Program-made: the position numbers and the translations under genes
Shown here: piece by piece, positions 6,086 to 12,683 of the stretch
Layout of the letters: each line of letters opens with the position of its first letter
Numbering within the stretch: position 1 is the stretch's first letter
The notes under the pieces: model-generated
What the model was told of the DNA's origin: nothing
Seen by the model: the letters and a program-made list of their open reading frames with translations, nothing else
Database searches by the model: none
Assembly (NCBI GenBank): GCA_004552195.1
Contig: SFPC01000091.1
Span: 1 to 12,683, forward strand
Reading direction: 5' to 3'
Length of the DNA stretch: 12,683 bases
DNA from: Bacteroidales bacterium
Lineage (GTDB): Bacteria; Bacteroidota; Bacteroidia; Bacteroidales; Bacteroidaceae

Positions 6086-7888
6086 TTACCGTTTTGCATC
6101 CTGCGGCTCATTCATGCCGCGCACCACCACACGCGGCGACACCTGCGAGGAAGGGGACGACAGGTAGGCTCGGAAGGGCGACAACGAACTGCCTGATGCC
6201 GCAGGCACAAAAGCTTGGCGCGAAGAGGAGAACAGGCGGACAGCGGCGTCGGACGGCCCGACACGCAACGTATGGAAAACGCCGCGAACCAACGGTTCGT
6301 CCACCGGAACGGGAGATAATTCACCCGAGGCGGAGGCGAAGGTAACTAAGCCCGTATACTCGGCACGGAAAAGGTAAGGCCGGCCGGGAAGAAGCTCCTG
6401 CTGACGGGCAAAGAACAGGGTGTCGGCGGACAACTCGACGGATGCATACACCTGCGCTCCCTTGGCCGTAGCCCGAAACGGCAGGCAGAGGCTGTACCAC
6501 CTATCTGCCACGCAATCGGTACGGGTGTAGGTGAGCTGACCGGCTTCTGCAAAAATGGAGCGGTCGGTATAGAAGGAGGCTTTGTCGACAAACCGATACG
6601 GCCGCAACAGGTAGTTGCGACTGTTGCTACACACCACGACAAAAGGCCAGGAGGCGGGCACCGCATCAACGGAGGCGGAGGAAACAAAGATGGGAAGGTT
6701 CACGGTGTCGGGAAGGTGGAGGAAAGCACTGGCCTGACGGGGAAGGGAGAGGGCGGTGAGGTCCAGACACCTGACGGAACCGAACGAGAGTTCGGAAAGG
6801 GCCGAAACAGTCCAGCCGCCTTCCAACCGACAACTGCCCGACTCCGACACGACGACGGAAGGGTCGGCTGCCACCGTGGCCAACCGGGCCGACACAGCGG
6901 GCAACCCGTTGGACGCCACGTACCAAGACGACGAAGCTTCATCAAAAGCCGGATAGCGAGGAACGGCCTCGGCAGTACACAGCCGGCCGTCTGCCACCTG
7001 CCAAACGGAGGGCGCCTCAACGGGGTCCAGATGGTAACCCAAAAAACGAGCCTCGCGCCGCAGGGTGAAATGCGAAGGGGAAATACTGTCGACAGTCCAC
7101 ACGTCAAGGTCGGCCATGGGCGCAAAGGTTCCGTCGGTCAGGAGGGCATCGGCAGCATTGACTGCCCGACCGTCCGTAAGGCGCAGCATCTGTTGGTGGC
7201 TCAGCACCACACGACTGCCGTGACGGGGCGGCGAAAGGGGGTTGGAAGGGGTCGAGACGCCATCTGCCAGACGGTAAAGGGTGAGATGAGGGGTGTCGGG
7301 AAGGGCGTAATTGTCGAACGTGAAGACGTAATCTTTCGAAGCCGCCCGATAGGTGGAGTATACGCTCAGCGAGCGGTCCGTTTGGCCGAGTGCCCGCCAA
7401 AACGACTGTTTCCGGTCGTTGAAGGTCAAGTTCCAAAGGGAGGCATCGTCGGCAGCAACAGTCCACTTCAACCCCAATCCGTCCTCATGGGCACGTGTGA
7501 GCAGCCGGCCATCCGACGGGTTGACAAGCCGGAAGTTTCCGGTTTCATCGCGCTGCAGCAGCCACAGGTCGTCCTCATGGTTCACCTCGATTTCCACTGT
7601 CAGGCTGTCGACCTGCACGAGCCGAAGTCCCTCCAACTTCCCTTTGCCGTCCAGACTGTGGGACATGAGCACGCATCGCCCAACTGCCGTTTCGCCCATC
7701 AGGACATAATACCCACCGTCCACCAGCTCGTCCACCGAACCGACACGCCGGAAAACGGCGGGCAACGATGGGGAAACTCCCTGGGCCGCCAAGGCACACG
7801 GAAGGAGAAACTGCAAGAAAAAAGCCCCAAACAGGAGCTGCACGGGCCGCAGAAGCCATAAGGAACGAAGAGGTTTAATAGATGACAT
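6086..7888 (-). CDS. Secreted/surface protein of unknown function, Prevotella-type C-terminal module
   Basis: A 600-residue protein with a long signal peptide: Lys5, Arg8 and Arg14, a hydrophobic stretch near 16-34, and cleavage probably around 'CALAAQ' at 34-36. The mature N-terminus opens with 'RVGSVDELVDGGYYVLM' (near 49), a start common in Bacteroidales surface proteins whose repeated units read 'V..l.eL.dG.YYvl'. A second beta-rich unit with 'RVVLSHQQMLRLTDGRAVNA' follows. The middle has a short LRR-like piece ('LDLTALSLPRQASAFLHLPD'). The C-terminal module has 'WYSLCLPFRA' (from Trp464), 'PGRPYLFRAEY' and 'PFRAYL' (571-576), a pattern seen in many Prevotella surface proteins. There is no type IX sorting tail. 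It lies downstream of the GH20 gene on the same strand, 220 bases away, so co-function in surface glycan use is possible but unproven. No enzyme motif is recognised. Confidence 0.7.
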   Translation of the reverse strand: MSSIKPLRSLWLLRPVQLLFGAFFLQFLLPCALAAQGVSPSLPAVFRRVGSVDELVDGGYYVLMGETAVGRCVLMSHSLDGKGKLEGLRLVQVDSLTVEIEVNHEDDLWLLQRDETGNFRLVNPSDGRLLTRAHEDGLGLKWTVAADDASLWNLTFNDRKQSFWRALGQTDRSLSVYSTYRAASKDYVFTFDNYALPDTPHLTLYRLADGVSTPSNPLSPPRHGSRVVLSHQQMLRLTDGRAVNAADALLTDGTFAPMADLDVWTVDSISPSHFTLRREARFLGYHLDPVEAPSVWQVADGRLCTAEAVPRYPAFDEASSSWYVASNGLPAVSARLATVAADPSVVVSESGSCRLEGGWTVSALSELSFGSVRCLDLTALSLPRQASAFLHLPDTVNLPIFVSSASVDAVPASWPFVVVCSNSRNYLLRPYRFVDKASFYTDRSIFAEAGQLTYTRTDCVADRWYSLCLPFRATAKGAQVYASVELSADTLFFARQQELLPGRPYLFRAEYTGLVTFASASGELSPVPVDEPLVRGVFHTLRVGPSDAAVRLFSSSRQAFVPAASGSSLSPFRAYLSSPSSQVSPRVVVRGMNEPQDAKR

Positions 7889-7915
7889 ATCGTCCTGACA
7901 TTACATTTCAAAAGG

Positions 7916-7959
7916 AAGTGTGCGCAAATGCTCCGACAAAAGCCATCATGCGCACACTT
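7916..7959. repeat. 11-bp inverted repeat upstream of the 600-residue surface protein gene
   Basis: AAGTGTGCGCA (7916-7926) and TGCGCACACTT (7949-7959) are perfect complements around 22 bases. The repeat lies about 30 bases before the ATG of the leftward gene 6086-7888. On that strand it is followed by CCTTTTG, a poor T run. It could be an operator, a leader hairpin, or a weak terminator for the GH20 transcript. The rest of 7889-8108 is AT-rich and shows no gene. Confidence 0.5.
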
Positions 7960-8108
7960 GTATCAAACACAGTAGTTTTTAAATTGAAAAGGAGAAGCGT
8001 TGAAAGTTTATCCTGTACCAGAACAAGTCGTTATCCGCCATATCCATTCAAATTTTCCACTTTTCTGTTTTCCTGACTTCAATCTTTTTCAGAAGATAAC
8101 AAAGCTGT

Positions 8109-10121
8109 TTATTTCACATTTACCTTCAGGTTGCTCACCTTGCTCTTGAAGTTCCCGGCCTTGCGCAAGGGGAATACCAAGGTGCGCTGGTAATTGATTT
8201 TGTCCGTAGGCTGGTAAACGATGGGCTCAAATCCCTTGTCGGCATCCGTCTGATAGTGGGCGCGGTCCTGGTCGCGCACCACGTAGAGCGGCTTGGCACC
8301 CAGCTCTTCGCGGAGCTGACCGTCGACATAGAGGCGGGTGCAACGGTTGTCGCCCTCGATGGTGAGCGTCACCTGCTTGCCCGGCTCCAAGCGGTAGTTG
8401 AAGGTGGTGAGATAGTTCTCCCGCTCAAAGCCAAGCTTGCCCTCGCGCGGGTCGGAGAGGTAGAACACTGCGTTGTCCGAACGGAAGAGTTCGGTGCCCT
8501 TGGCCTCCTGTGCGGCTTCGAGGGTGAAGCTGACGGAGTAGTCGTAGCCTATTTCCTCAGCCGGCAGGGTGGCGCCGGGCTTGACGTCCTGCATCTGCAA
8601 GGCGGTGGTGCCGGACTTGCCGAGGCGGCCCAGCTCGTTCACACCGGGAGCCTCGCTCAACGACTGGCGAAGGGTGTTGAATTGGGCATAGGGCAACTGC
8701 GTTTTAGCTCCGGTCCAGCATTTCACGGCCAAGGTCTGGAGAGCAGGATATACACGATGGTGAATGTCTTTTACCGTAATGCCATTGCCCACATGGTCGT
8801 TCCAAACGGCAAACATGCCGCCTTCGATGGCCGGGTCGTTCTCATCGAACTTCTGGTTGCCGATGACAGCCGGGGTCCAGTGGTTGTAGAGATAGTCTGT
8901 GTTGAGATAGTCATAGTAATAGCCGGCTGCGGGCACGATGTAGACCAGTCCGTCGGGGATGCTAACGAGCTGGTAGCCCTGCTTCTTCATTTCGGCAGGG
9001 TCGGCAAAGCCGTTGTACCAGATGTCCATGAGCACGTTTTCGGACTTGACGGGGGTGTCGCCCTTGGCATGGGTCAGTGCACCCCAAAGCACGGCCTGCT
9101 TGCCGAAGCTCTCGACATAGCGGATATAATGGTCGGTAAATTCGCGGAACTTCTCCACTACTTCTTTCTTGGCATTGGAGTATTCGTCGGTACCGATGTG
9201 GACGCGCTTGCCCCGGAACACGGGTTCCTTGCCGCTGAGGTATTCTTTGAACAGACCGTCGAAGAAGGTGTAGACTTCGGGGTTGAAGAGGTCAAGGTGG
9301 TCCATGCCGTACTCCTTGCTGCCCAGCTCGGGCTTGTAGTGGGAGAAGGCTAAGGAGTGGGCGGGGATGTCTATTTCGGGAATGATTTCCACTTCGTTGG
9401 CCTCGGCGAGCTTTTGCAGTTCGATGAACTCCTGCTTGGTGTAGGAGCCGTCCTTGGCAGTGAGGCCGGGATAGGTGTCACACTCCAAGCGGAAGGCGGC
9501 CTGCGTCTTGTCCCAGTCGCCGCCGAAGTACTGGCGGAAACCGTTGTCGTTGAGGTGGATGTGGAGGGTGTTCATCTTATAATAAGCCAACACCTTGGTG
9601 AGCTGGCGCAGATAGTGCATGGGGATGTACTTGCGGCCGCAGTCAATCATGAAACCACGGAGCTTGTACTCGGGCACGTCGGTGGTGCGGCCGCAGGGCA
9701 GGGTGCGGTCGGTCGATTGCTCAGAAAGCTGCAACAGGGTGCGGGTGCCCCAGAAAAGGCCGCGCGACGTGGCGGCGGTGAGGCGGACGGAGGAGGCTAT
9801 GTCGAGGTGATAGCCTTCGGCTCCTAAGGTTTTGTCCTTCTTCAGCTCCAACACGATGTCGCCCGGCTGCACCTTACCGCTGACAACGGTGAGCCGGCGG
9901 CCGAACATTTGCTCGTAGTCGGCTGCAAGGGCCTGGGCCACGGACTGAAGGGCATTGCCTTTGGCCACGATGCGGCCTGAAAGGGACAAGCTGCCCTCGG
10001 CACCGGTCCAGGTTTTGAGTTCGGGCACGACGAAGGGCTTGGGATTGATCTCAGCCCACAACGCTCCGGACAAACCGAACAGCAGGCAGGCCAATACGAA
10101 TAGTCTCTTCAAAGAATTCAT
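8109..10121 (-). CDS. Secreted GH20 beta-N-acetylhexosaminidase with C-terminal LamG-like domain
   Basis: GH20 enzymes remove terminal N-acetylglucosamine or N-acetylgalactosamine by substrate-assisted catalysis. The 670 residues start with a signal peptide (basic N-region, hydrophobic 7-21, cleavage likely after 'ALWA' at 23). An N-terminal GH20b-type alpha/beta domain (about 25-145) is followed by the TIM barrel with 'RGFMIDCGRKYIP' (from 155), 'MNTLHIHLNDNGFR' and 'EIIPEIDIPAHS'. The catalytic pair is Asp312-Glu313 in 'HIGTDE' (308-313). Residues from about 520 to the end are beta-rich with 'VSFTLEA', 'FYLSDPREGKLGFE' and 'RLYVDGQLREEL', as in concanavalin/LamG folds that may bind sugar. 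It probably works in the periplasm or at the cell surface on host or dietary glycans. No susC/susD pair is in view. A -7 promoter box lies upstream. Confidence 0.95.
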   Translation of the reverse strand: MNSLKRLFVLACLLFGLSGALWAEINPKPFVVPELKTWTGAEGSLSLSGRIVAKGNALQSVAQALAADYEQMFGRRLTVVSGKVQPGDIVLELKKDKTLGAEGYHLDIASSVRLTAATSRGLFWGTRTLLQLSEQSTDRTLPCGRTTDVPEYKLRGFMIDCGRKYIPMHYLRQLTKVLAYYKMNTLHIHLNDNGFRQYFGGDWDKTQAAFRLECDTYPGLTAKDGSYTKQEFIELQKLAEANEVEIIPEIDIPAHSLAFSHYKPELGSKEYGMDHLDLFNPEVYTFFDGLFKEYLSGKEPVFRGKRVHIGTDEYSNAKKEVVEKFREFTDHYIRYVESFGKQAVLWGALTHAKGDTPVKSENVLMDIWYNGFADPAEMKKQGYQLVSIPDGLVYIVPAAGYYYDYLNTDYLYNHWTPAVIGNQKFDENDPAIEGGMFAVWNDHVGNGITVKDIHHRVYPALQTLAVKCWTGAKTQLPYAQFNTLRQSLSEAPGVNELGRLGKSGTTALQMQDVKPGATLPAEEIGYDYSVSFTLEAAQEAKGTELFRSDNAVFYLSDPREGKLGFERENYLTTFNYRLEPGKQVTLTIEGDNRCTRLYVDGQLREELGAKPLYVVRDQDRAHYQTDADKGFEPIVYQPTDKINYQRTLVFPLRKAGNFKSKVSNLKVNVK

Positions 10122-10154
10122 AATTTAAGGTTTTTAGAGGTTTATTTGCGGCGA

Positions 10155-10162
10155 CAAATCTA
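10155..10162 (-). promoter_or_regulatory. GH20 gene promoter, -7 box
   Basis: Read on the minus strand, TAGATTTG matches TAnnTTTG exactly and lies 34 bases before the GH20 ATG. No clear -33 TTTG is seen at the expected distance. The gap 10122-10333 also holds the divergent mnmE promoter. Confidence 0.55.
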
Positions 10163-10290
10163 CATATTTTTCTGCGAGGCTGTGCGTTTTACCTACAGAA
10201 ATGCACTATTTTGCCACGAAATGCCTAACGGCGCAGAACAGAAGTCATAAACGGTGAGAACGGAAGGAAAGAGAAGCAAAAAGAAAGACG

Positions 10291-10298
10291 TAATTTTG
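10291..10298 (+). promoter_or_regulatory. mnmE promoter, -7 box
   Basis: TAATTTTG matches TAnnTTTG exactly, 35 bases before the mnmE ATG, after a purine-rich stretch. No good -33 element is visible. Confidence 0.55.
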
Positions 10299-10333
10299 CA
10301 CACAAAACAACACTTAACGGAATAGTAACGTCT

Positions 10334-11962
10334 ATGTCAACCATTTGTGCCATAGCCACACCGCCGGGAGGAGCACTCGGCGTGGTGCGCGTATCGGGCC
10401 CGGAAGCCATTCGGGCAACCCAGGCTGTTTTTATACCCCAAGGAAAACAAACGTTGGAGGAGAAGGCGGGCAACTCGCTGACCTTCGGACGCATCGTTGA
10501 CCCCACAACCCACGAGGTGGTGGACGAGGTGCTGGTGAGCCTCTTCCGCGCTCCCCACTCGTACACGGGTGAAGACTGCACGGAGATTTCCTGCCACGGC
10601 TCGGCCTATATCCTGCACCGTGTTGTGGAACTGCTGCTGCAACAGGGCTGCCAAATGGCACGCCCCGGGGAGTACACGCAACGGGCGTTCCTCAACGGGA
10701 AAATGGACCTGAGCCAGGCGGAGGCGGTGGCGGATCTCATCGCTTCGACCACGCAGGCGAACCACCGCATGGCGATGAACCAGATGAGGGGGGGCTTCAG
10801 CCGGGAACTGCGTGCGCTGCGCGACAAACTGCTGCACATCACGGCGCTGCTGGAGCTGGAACTGGACTTTTCGGACCATGAGGACCTGGAATTTGCCGAC
10901 CGCTCTGAACTGCTCTCGCTGGCGCGGATCATCGACGAGCACATAGCACGCCTCTGCGCGTCGTTCCGCTTGGGGAATGTGCTGAAGAGGGGAATGCCGG
11001 TGGCGATTGTGGGGGAAACGAATGCGGGAAAGTCCACGCTGCTGAATGCGCTGGTGGGCGAGGAAAGGGCTTTGGTGAGCGACATCTGCGGCACCACGCG
11101 CGACACGGTGGAGGAAACGGTGGTGGTGGGCAACACGCTGCTGCGCTTCATCGACACGGCGGGCATCCGCGCTACGCAGGACACGGTGGAACGGATGGGC
11201 ATAGAACGTACCTTTGCCAAAATCCACGAGGCGGAAATGGTGCTGTGGCTGATTGATGCTACCCGATGGGAGGAGCAATGGCAGGAGCTGCATCACCGCA
11301 TCTTGACGCAATGTGCCGAACAGGCCACTGTCTGGCTGCTGTTCAACAAAACGGACTTGCTCACACCGCCGGAATTGGAGGCGCTGAAACGCGACTCCGC
11401 CGACCGGATTGCGCAGGTATTCAATGCTTCAGTAACCGTTGCCAACGACTACGGGGCTGGAGTTGAGCGTTCGGTTTCTGAAGATGAGGTTTCTGGGGAT
11501 GGAGTTGAGGGCTTAGTCAATGAAGATAAGGCTTGTGTTGATGGAGATGAGGGTTCTGTTGATGGAGATGAGGGTTCTGTTGATGGAGTTGAGGGTTCTG
11601 TTGATGGAGTTGAGGGTTCTGTCTCTGCCTCGGGGGCTTCTGTGCCTGTTGTCTACTTCAGCGCACATTCAGCCGCCGACATCGATCGTCTCCGCCACCT
11701 TTTGTCGGAGCACGTGGAGCGTCTGTCCCATGCGGCCGACTCATCGCACGTCATCGTCAGCAACCTCCGCCACTATGAGGCACTCTCGGCAGCCGGCGAG
11801 AGCATCCGCCGCGTCATCTCCGGCCTGCACGACAACCTGAGCGGCGACTTCGTCAGCCAGGACCTCCGCGAATGTATCCACCACCTGAGCGACATCATCG
11901 GCGAGGTGACCCCAGAAAGTGTGCTCCACTCCATCTTCAAGGAGTTCTGCATCGGGAAATGA
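10334..11962 (+). CDS. mnmE: tRNA uridine-5-carboxymethylaminomethyl modification GTPase MnmE, with a repeat insertion
   Basis: MnmE works with MnmG to modify the wobble uridine (U34) of certain tRNAs. The N-terminal domain, which binds the folate one-carbon donor, has 'TPPGGALGVVRVSGPEAI', 'HSYTGEDCTEISCHGS' and 'PGEYTQRAFLNGKMDLSQAE' (from 111). The inserted GTPase domain shows G1 'GETNAGKS' (227-234), G3 'DTAG' (274-277), G4 'NKTD' (338-341) and G5 'SAHS'. The helical domain ends in the conserved 'CIGK' with the C-terminal Cys. At 542 residues it is about 80-90 longer than the usual 450-460. The extra length is an acidic low-complexity stretch at about 373-436, between G4 and G5, with heptapeptide repeats (see 11537-11620). 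The frame stays open through it and all catalytic motifs are intact, so the protein is probably functional. Confidence 0.97.
   Translation: MSTICAIATPPGGALGVVRVSGPEAIRATQAVFIPQGKQTLEEKAGNSLTFGRIVDPTTHEVVDEVLVSLFRAPHSYTGEDCTEISCHGSAYILHRVVELLLQQGCQMARPGEYTQRAFLNGKMDLSQAEAVADLIASTTQANHRMAMNQMRGGFSRELRALRDKLLHITALLELELDFSDHEDLEFADRSELLSLARIIDEHIARLCASFRLGNVLKRGMPVAIVGETNAGKSTLLNALVGEERALVSDICGTTRDTVEETVVVGNTLLRFIDTAGIRATQDTVERMGIERTFAKIHEAEMVLWLIDATRWEEQWQELHHRILTQCAEQATVWLLFNKTDLLTPPELEALKRDSADRIAQVFNASVTVANDYGAGVERSVSEDEVSGDGVEGLVNEDKACVDGDEGSVDGDEGSVDGVEGSVDGVEGSVSASGASVPVVYFSAHSAADIDRLRHLLSEHVERLSHAADSSHVIVSNLRHYEALSAAGESIRRVISGLHDNLSGDFVSQDLRECIHHLSDIIGEVTPESVLHSIFKEFCIGK
11537..11620 (+). 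repeat. In-frame 21-bp tandem repeat (4 units) inside mnmE
   Basis: Four units of 21 bases encode VDG(D/V)EGS: two identical units with Asp, then two identical units with Val. Older, diverged heptads flank them upstream ('VSEDEVS', 'GDGVEGL', 'VNEDKAC') and downstream ('VSASGAS'), giving about eight heptads in all. The coding strand here is rich in G and T and lower in GC than the rest of mnmE. A multiple of three keeps the frame, so unit number could vary by replication slippage without breaking the gene. Confidence 0.9.
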
Positions 11963-12004
11963 CCCCTTATAAACAACTCTAAGCAACTTGGAGTAATTTA
12001 AACT

Positions 12005-12030
12005 AAGTCCCTCTAAATGAGGGACTTTTT
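12005..12030 (+). terminator. mnmE terminator
   Basis: AAGTCCCTC (12005-12013) and GAGGGACTT (12019-12027) form a perfect 9-bp stem with loop TAAAT, and the T run continues to 12030. The 12-base core CTAAATGAGGGA also occurs at 6065-6076, downstream of purL, in a weaker hairpin. Confidence 0.85.
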
Positions 12031-12055
12031 GTATTTTAACACTTCAAGTTGCATA

Positions 12056-12087
12056 TTTGTTAGTTACAGTATTTCCAGTTATTTTTG
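12056..12087 (+). promoter_or_regulatory. Promoter for the HTH gene
   Basis: TTTG (12056-12059), 20 bases, then TATTTTTG (12080-12087) is a full match to the Bacteroidetes -33/-7 consensus. It is the best promoter in the window. Transcription would start near 12093 and give a leader of about 185 bases before the ATG at 12278, containing the repeats at 12138-12240. Confidence 0.75.
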
Positions 12088-12137
12088 CACCGTATTTCTA
12101 CCGCGAGTGTAAAACAGAAAGTCGATTTCACACCAAG

Positions 12138-12240
12138 ATGACATCGTAGGCACAACCTGGGACACCATGGGAAAAAGCCAAAATGACATCGAGGATACAA
12201 GTTGGGACACCATGGGACGTGGTGGGACACTGTGGGACAC
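12138..12240 (+). repeat. 45-bp period duplication and TGGGACAC direct repeats in the HTH gene leader
   Basis: ATGACATC recurs at 12138 and 12183, and TGGGACACCATGGGA at 12158-12172 and 12203-12217, so about 35 bases are duplicated with a 45-base period (15 codons). TGGGACAC also occurs at 12223 and 12233. The four starts are spaced 45, 20 and 10 bases. No stop codon interrupts the frame of the downstream gene from 12113, so the duplicated part could be read as 'WDTMG' repeats, or it may be a binding site in the leader. Confidence 0.8.
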
Positions 12241-12277
12241 TTTAGCAGGCGAAAATTCACTAACGAATGCAACATTT

Positions 12278-12683
12278 ATGGAAATTCAGAAACTCTGTAA
12301 GTACTGTGGGAGATCCTTTATTGCGCATAAGATGAACACTATCTATTGCTCACCTTCGTGCAATAACAAGGATTACAAGAAGGCGATCCGCGAAAAGCAG
12401 ATTGCTGAATTCATGGAGGAAGAAAAGAAGAAGACTCCCAAGGTAGATATTTTGGGGGGCAAGGAATTCCTCACCCCTACTGAAGGAGCATCACTACTTG
12501 GACTGAGTCGTGCTACTTTCTATCGCTATATGAGCAATGGAACCATTAAGGCTGTCCAGCTACGTGGCAAGACTATCATTAGACGAAAAGACATTGAACG
12601 ATTGTTCGACAATCCCCCTGCCTATCAGTCTCACTCCGAAAAGAAGCAGGAAAAGCGTGAATACTATACCTGCAGGCAAATCA
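12278..12683 (+). CDS. Zinc-ribbon/helix-turn-helix protein, likely mobile-element associated (3' partial)
   Basis: The frame runs off the window end, leaving 135 residues. Cys7-x2-Cys10 and Cys24-x3-Cys28 look like a small zinc-binding knuckle. A charged linker follows, then an excisionase/MerR-like helix-turn-helix at about 64-110 ('LTPTEGASLLGLSRATFYRY', then 'QLRGKTIIRRKDIERLF'). The last residues, 'EYYTCRQI' (128-135), look like the start of a second such module. Bacteroidales proteins of this build, as I recall them, often sit beside tyrosine recombinase genes in mobile elements. Codon use is more AT-rich than in purL or mnmE, which fits foreign origin. I chose the ATG at 12278 because the family usually starts just before the first Cys pair; in-frame ATGs at 12167 and 12212 could extend it through the repeat. 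No Shine-Dalgarno is seen. DNA binding is well supported, the partner is inferred. Confidence 0.75.
   Translation, partial: MEIQKLCKYCGRSFIAHKMNTIYCSPSCNNKDYKKAIREKQIAEFMEEEKKKTPKVDILGGKEFLTPTEGASLLGLSRATFYRYMSNGTIKAVQLRGKTIIRRKDIERLFDNPPAYQSHSEKKQEKREYYTCRQI

Noticed and set aside
6716..7861. 381-residue ORF on the + strand
   Set aside because: It is antisense to the 600-residue secreted protein, which has a signal peptide and family-like modules; the + frame has only low-complexity, unstructured-looking sequence.
8256..9827. Long + strand ORFs (365 and 156 residues)
   Set aside because: Antisense to the certain GH20 gene; open only because of its GC-rich codon use.
10337..11311. 324-residue minus strand ORF
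   Set aside because: Antisense to mnmE, with His/Gln/Arg-rich composition typical of a shadow frame.
11434..11641. A frameshift or decay of mnmE at the low-complexity stretch
   Set aside because: The frame is intact on both sides and G5 and the C-terminal CIGK follow normally, so it is an insertion rather than a break.
12060..12275. 71-residue Cys-rich minus strand ORF
   Set aside because: Its Cys/Pro pattern is simply the reverse reading of the TGGGACAC repeats, and it opposes a strong promoter and the HTH gene leader.

Overview
The window looks like chromosomal DNA from a member of the Bacteroidales, probably Prevotellaceae-like. The evidence is a PurL whose N-terminus has the Bacteroides/Prevotella form, a secreted protein ending in a type IX secretion-like C-terminal domain, a Prevotella-type surface protein with a 'LCLPF ... 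PFRAYL' module, no Shine-Dalgarno sequences, and repeated promoter -7 boxes of the Bacteroidetes form TAnnTTTG. Most genes are GC-rich; the intergenic tracts and the last gene are clearly richer in AT. The genus cannot be fixed from sequence reading alone.

Layout from left to right. Positions 1-471 hold the 3' end of an Omp28-like secreted protein with a T9SS-type tail, closed by a strong hairpin terminator. Positions 472-1028 have no gene but carry an 84-bp-period duplication built from GACAAC/GTTGTC words, a 21-bp perfect inverted repeat and smaller hairpins. A small Spy/CpxP-like periplasmic protein runs leftwards (1029-1565). The gap 1566-2308 contains a promoter-hairpins-terminator unit on the + strand that looks like a structured small RNA, then a GC-rich tract without a convincing gene, then the purL promoter. 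purL (2309-5950) encodes the large single-chain FGAM synthase of purine synthesis and ends in its own terminator. Two leftward genes follow: a 600-residue secreted or surface protein of unknown role (6086-7888) and a secreted GH20 beta-N-acetylhexosaminidase (8109-10121). mnmE (10334-11962), for tRNA wobble-uridine modification, is divergent from the GH20 gene and carries an unusual in-frame run of seven-residue repeats inside its GTPase domain. After the mnmE terminator comes a clear promoter, a leader with TGGGACAC repeats, and the 5' part of a zinc-ribbon/helix-turn-helix gene (12278 to the window end) of a type often found beside tyrosine recombinases in Bacteroidales mobile elements.

The genes do not form one pathway. 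They look like separate transcription units of a core genome (purL, mnmE) mixed with envelope and glycan-foraging functions, with a possible mobile-element edge at the right. The most promising undescribed items are the small RNA candidate near 1782-1949 with two matching GNRA hairpins, the MnmE heptapeptide repeat insertion, the GACAAC/GTTGTC array, and the repeat leader of the last gene.
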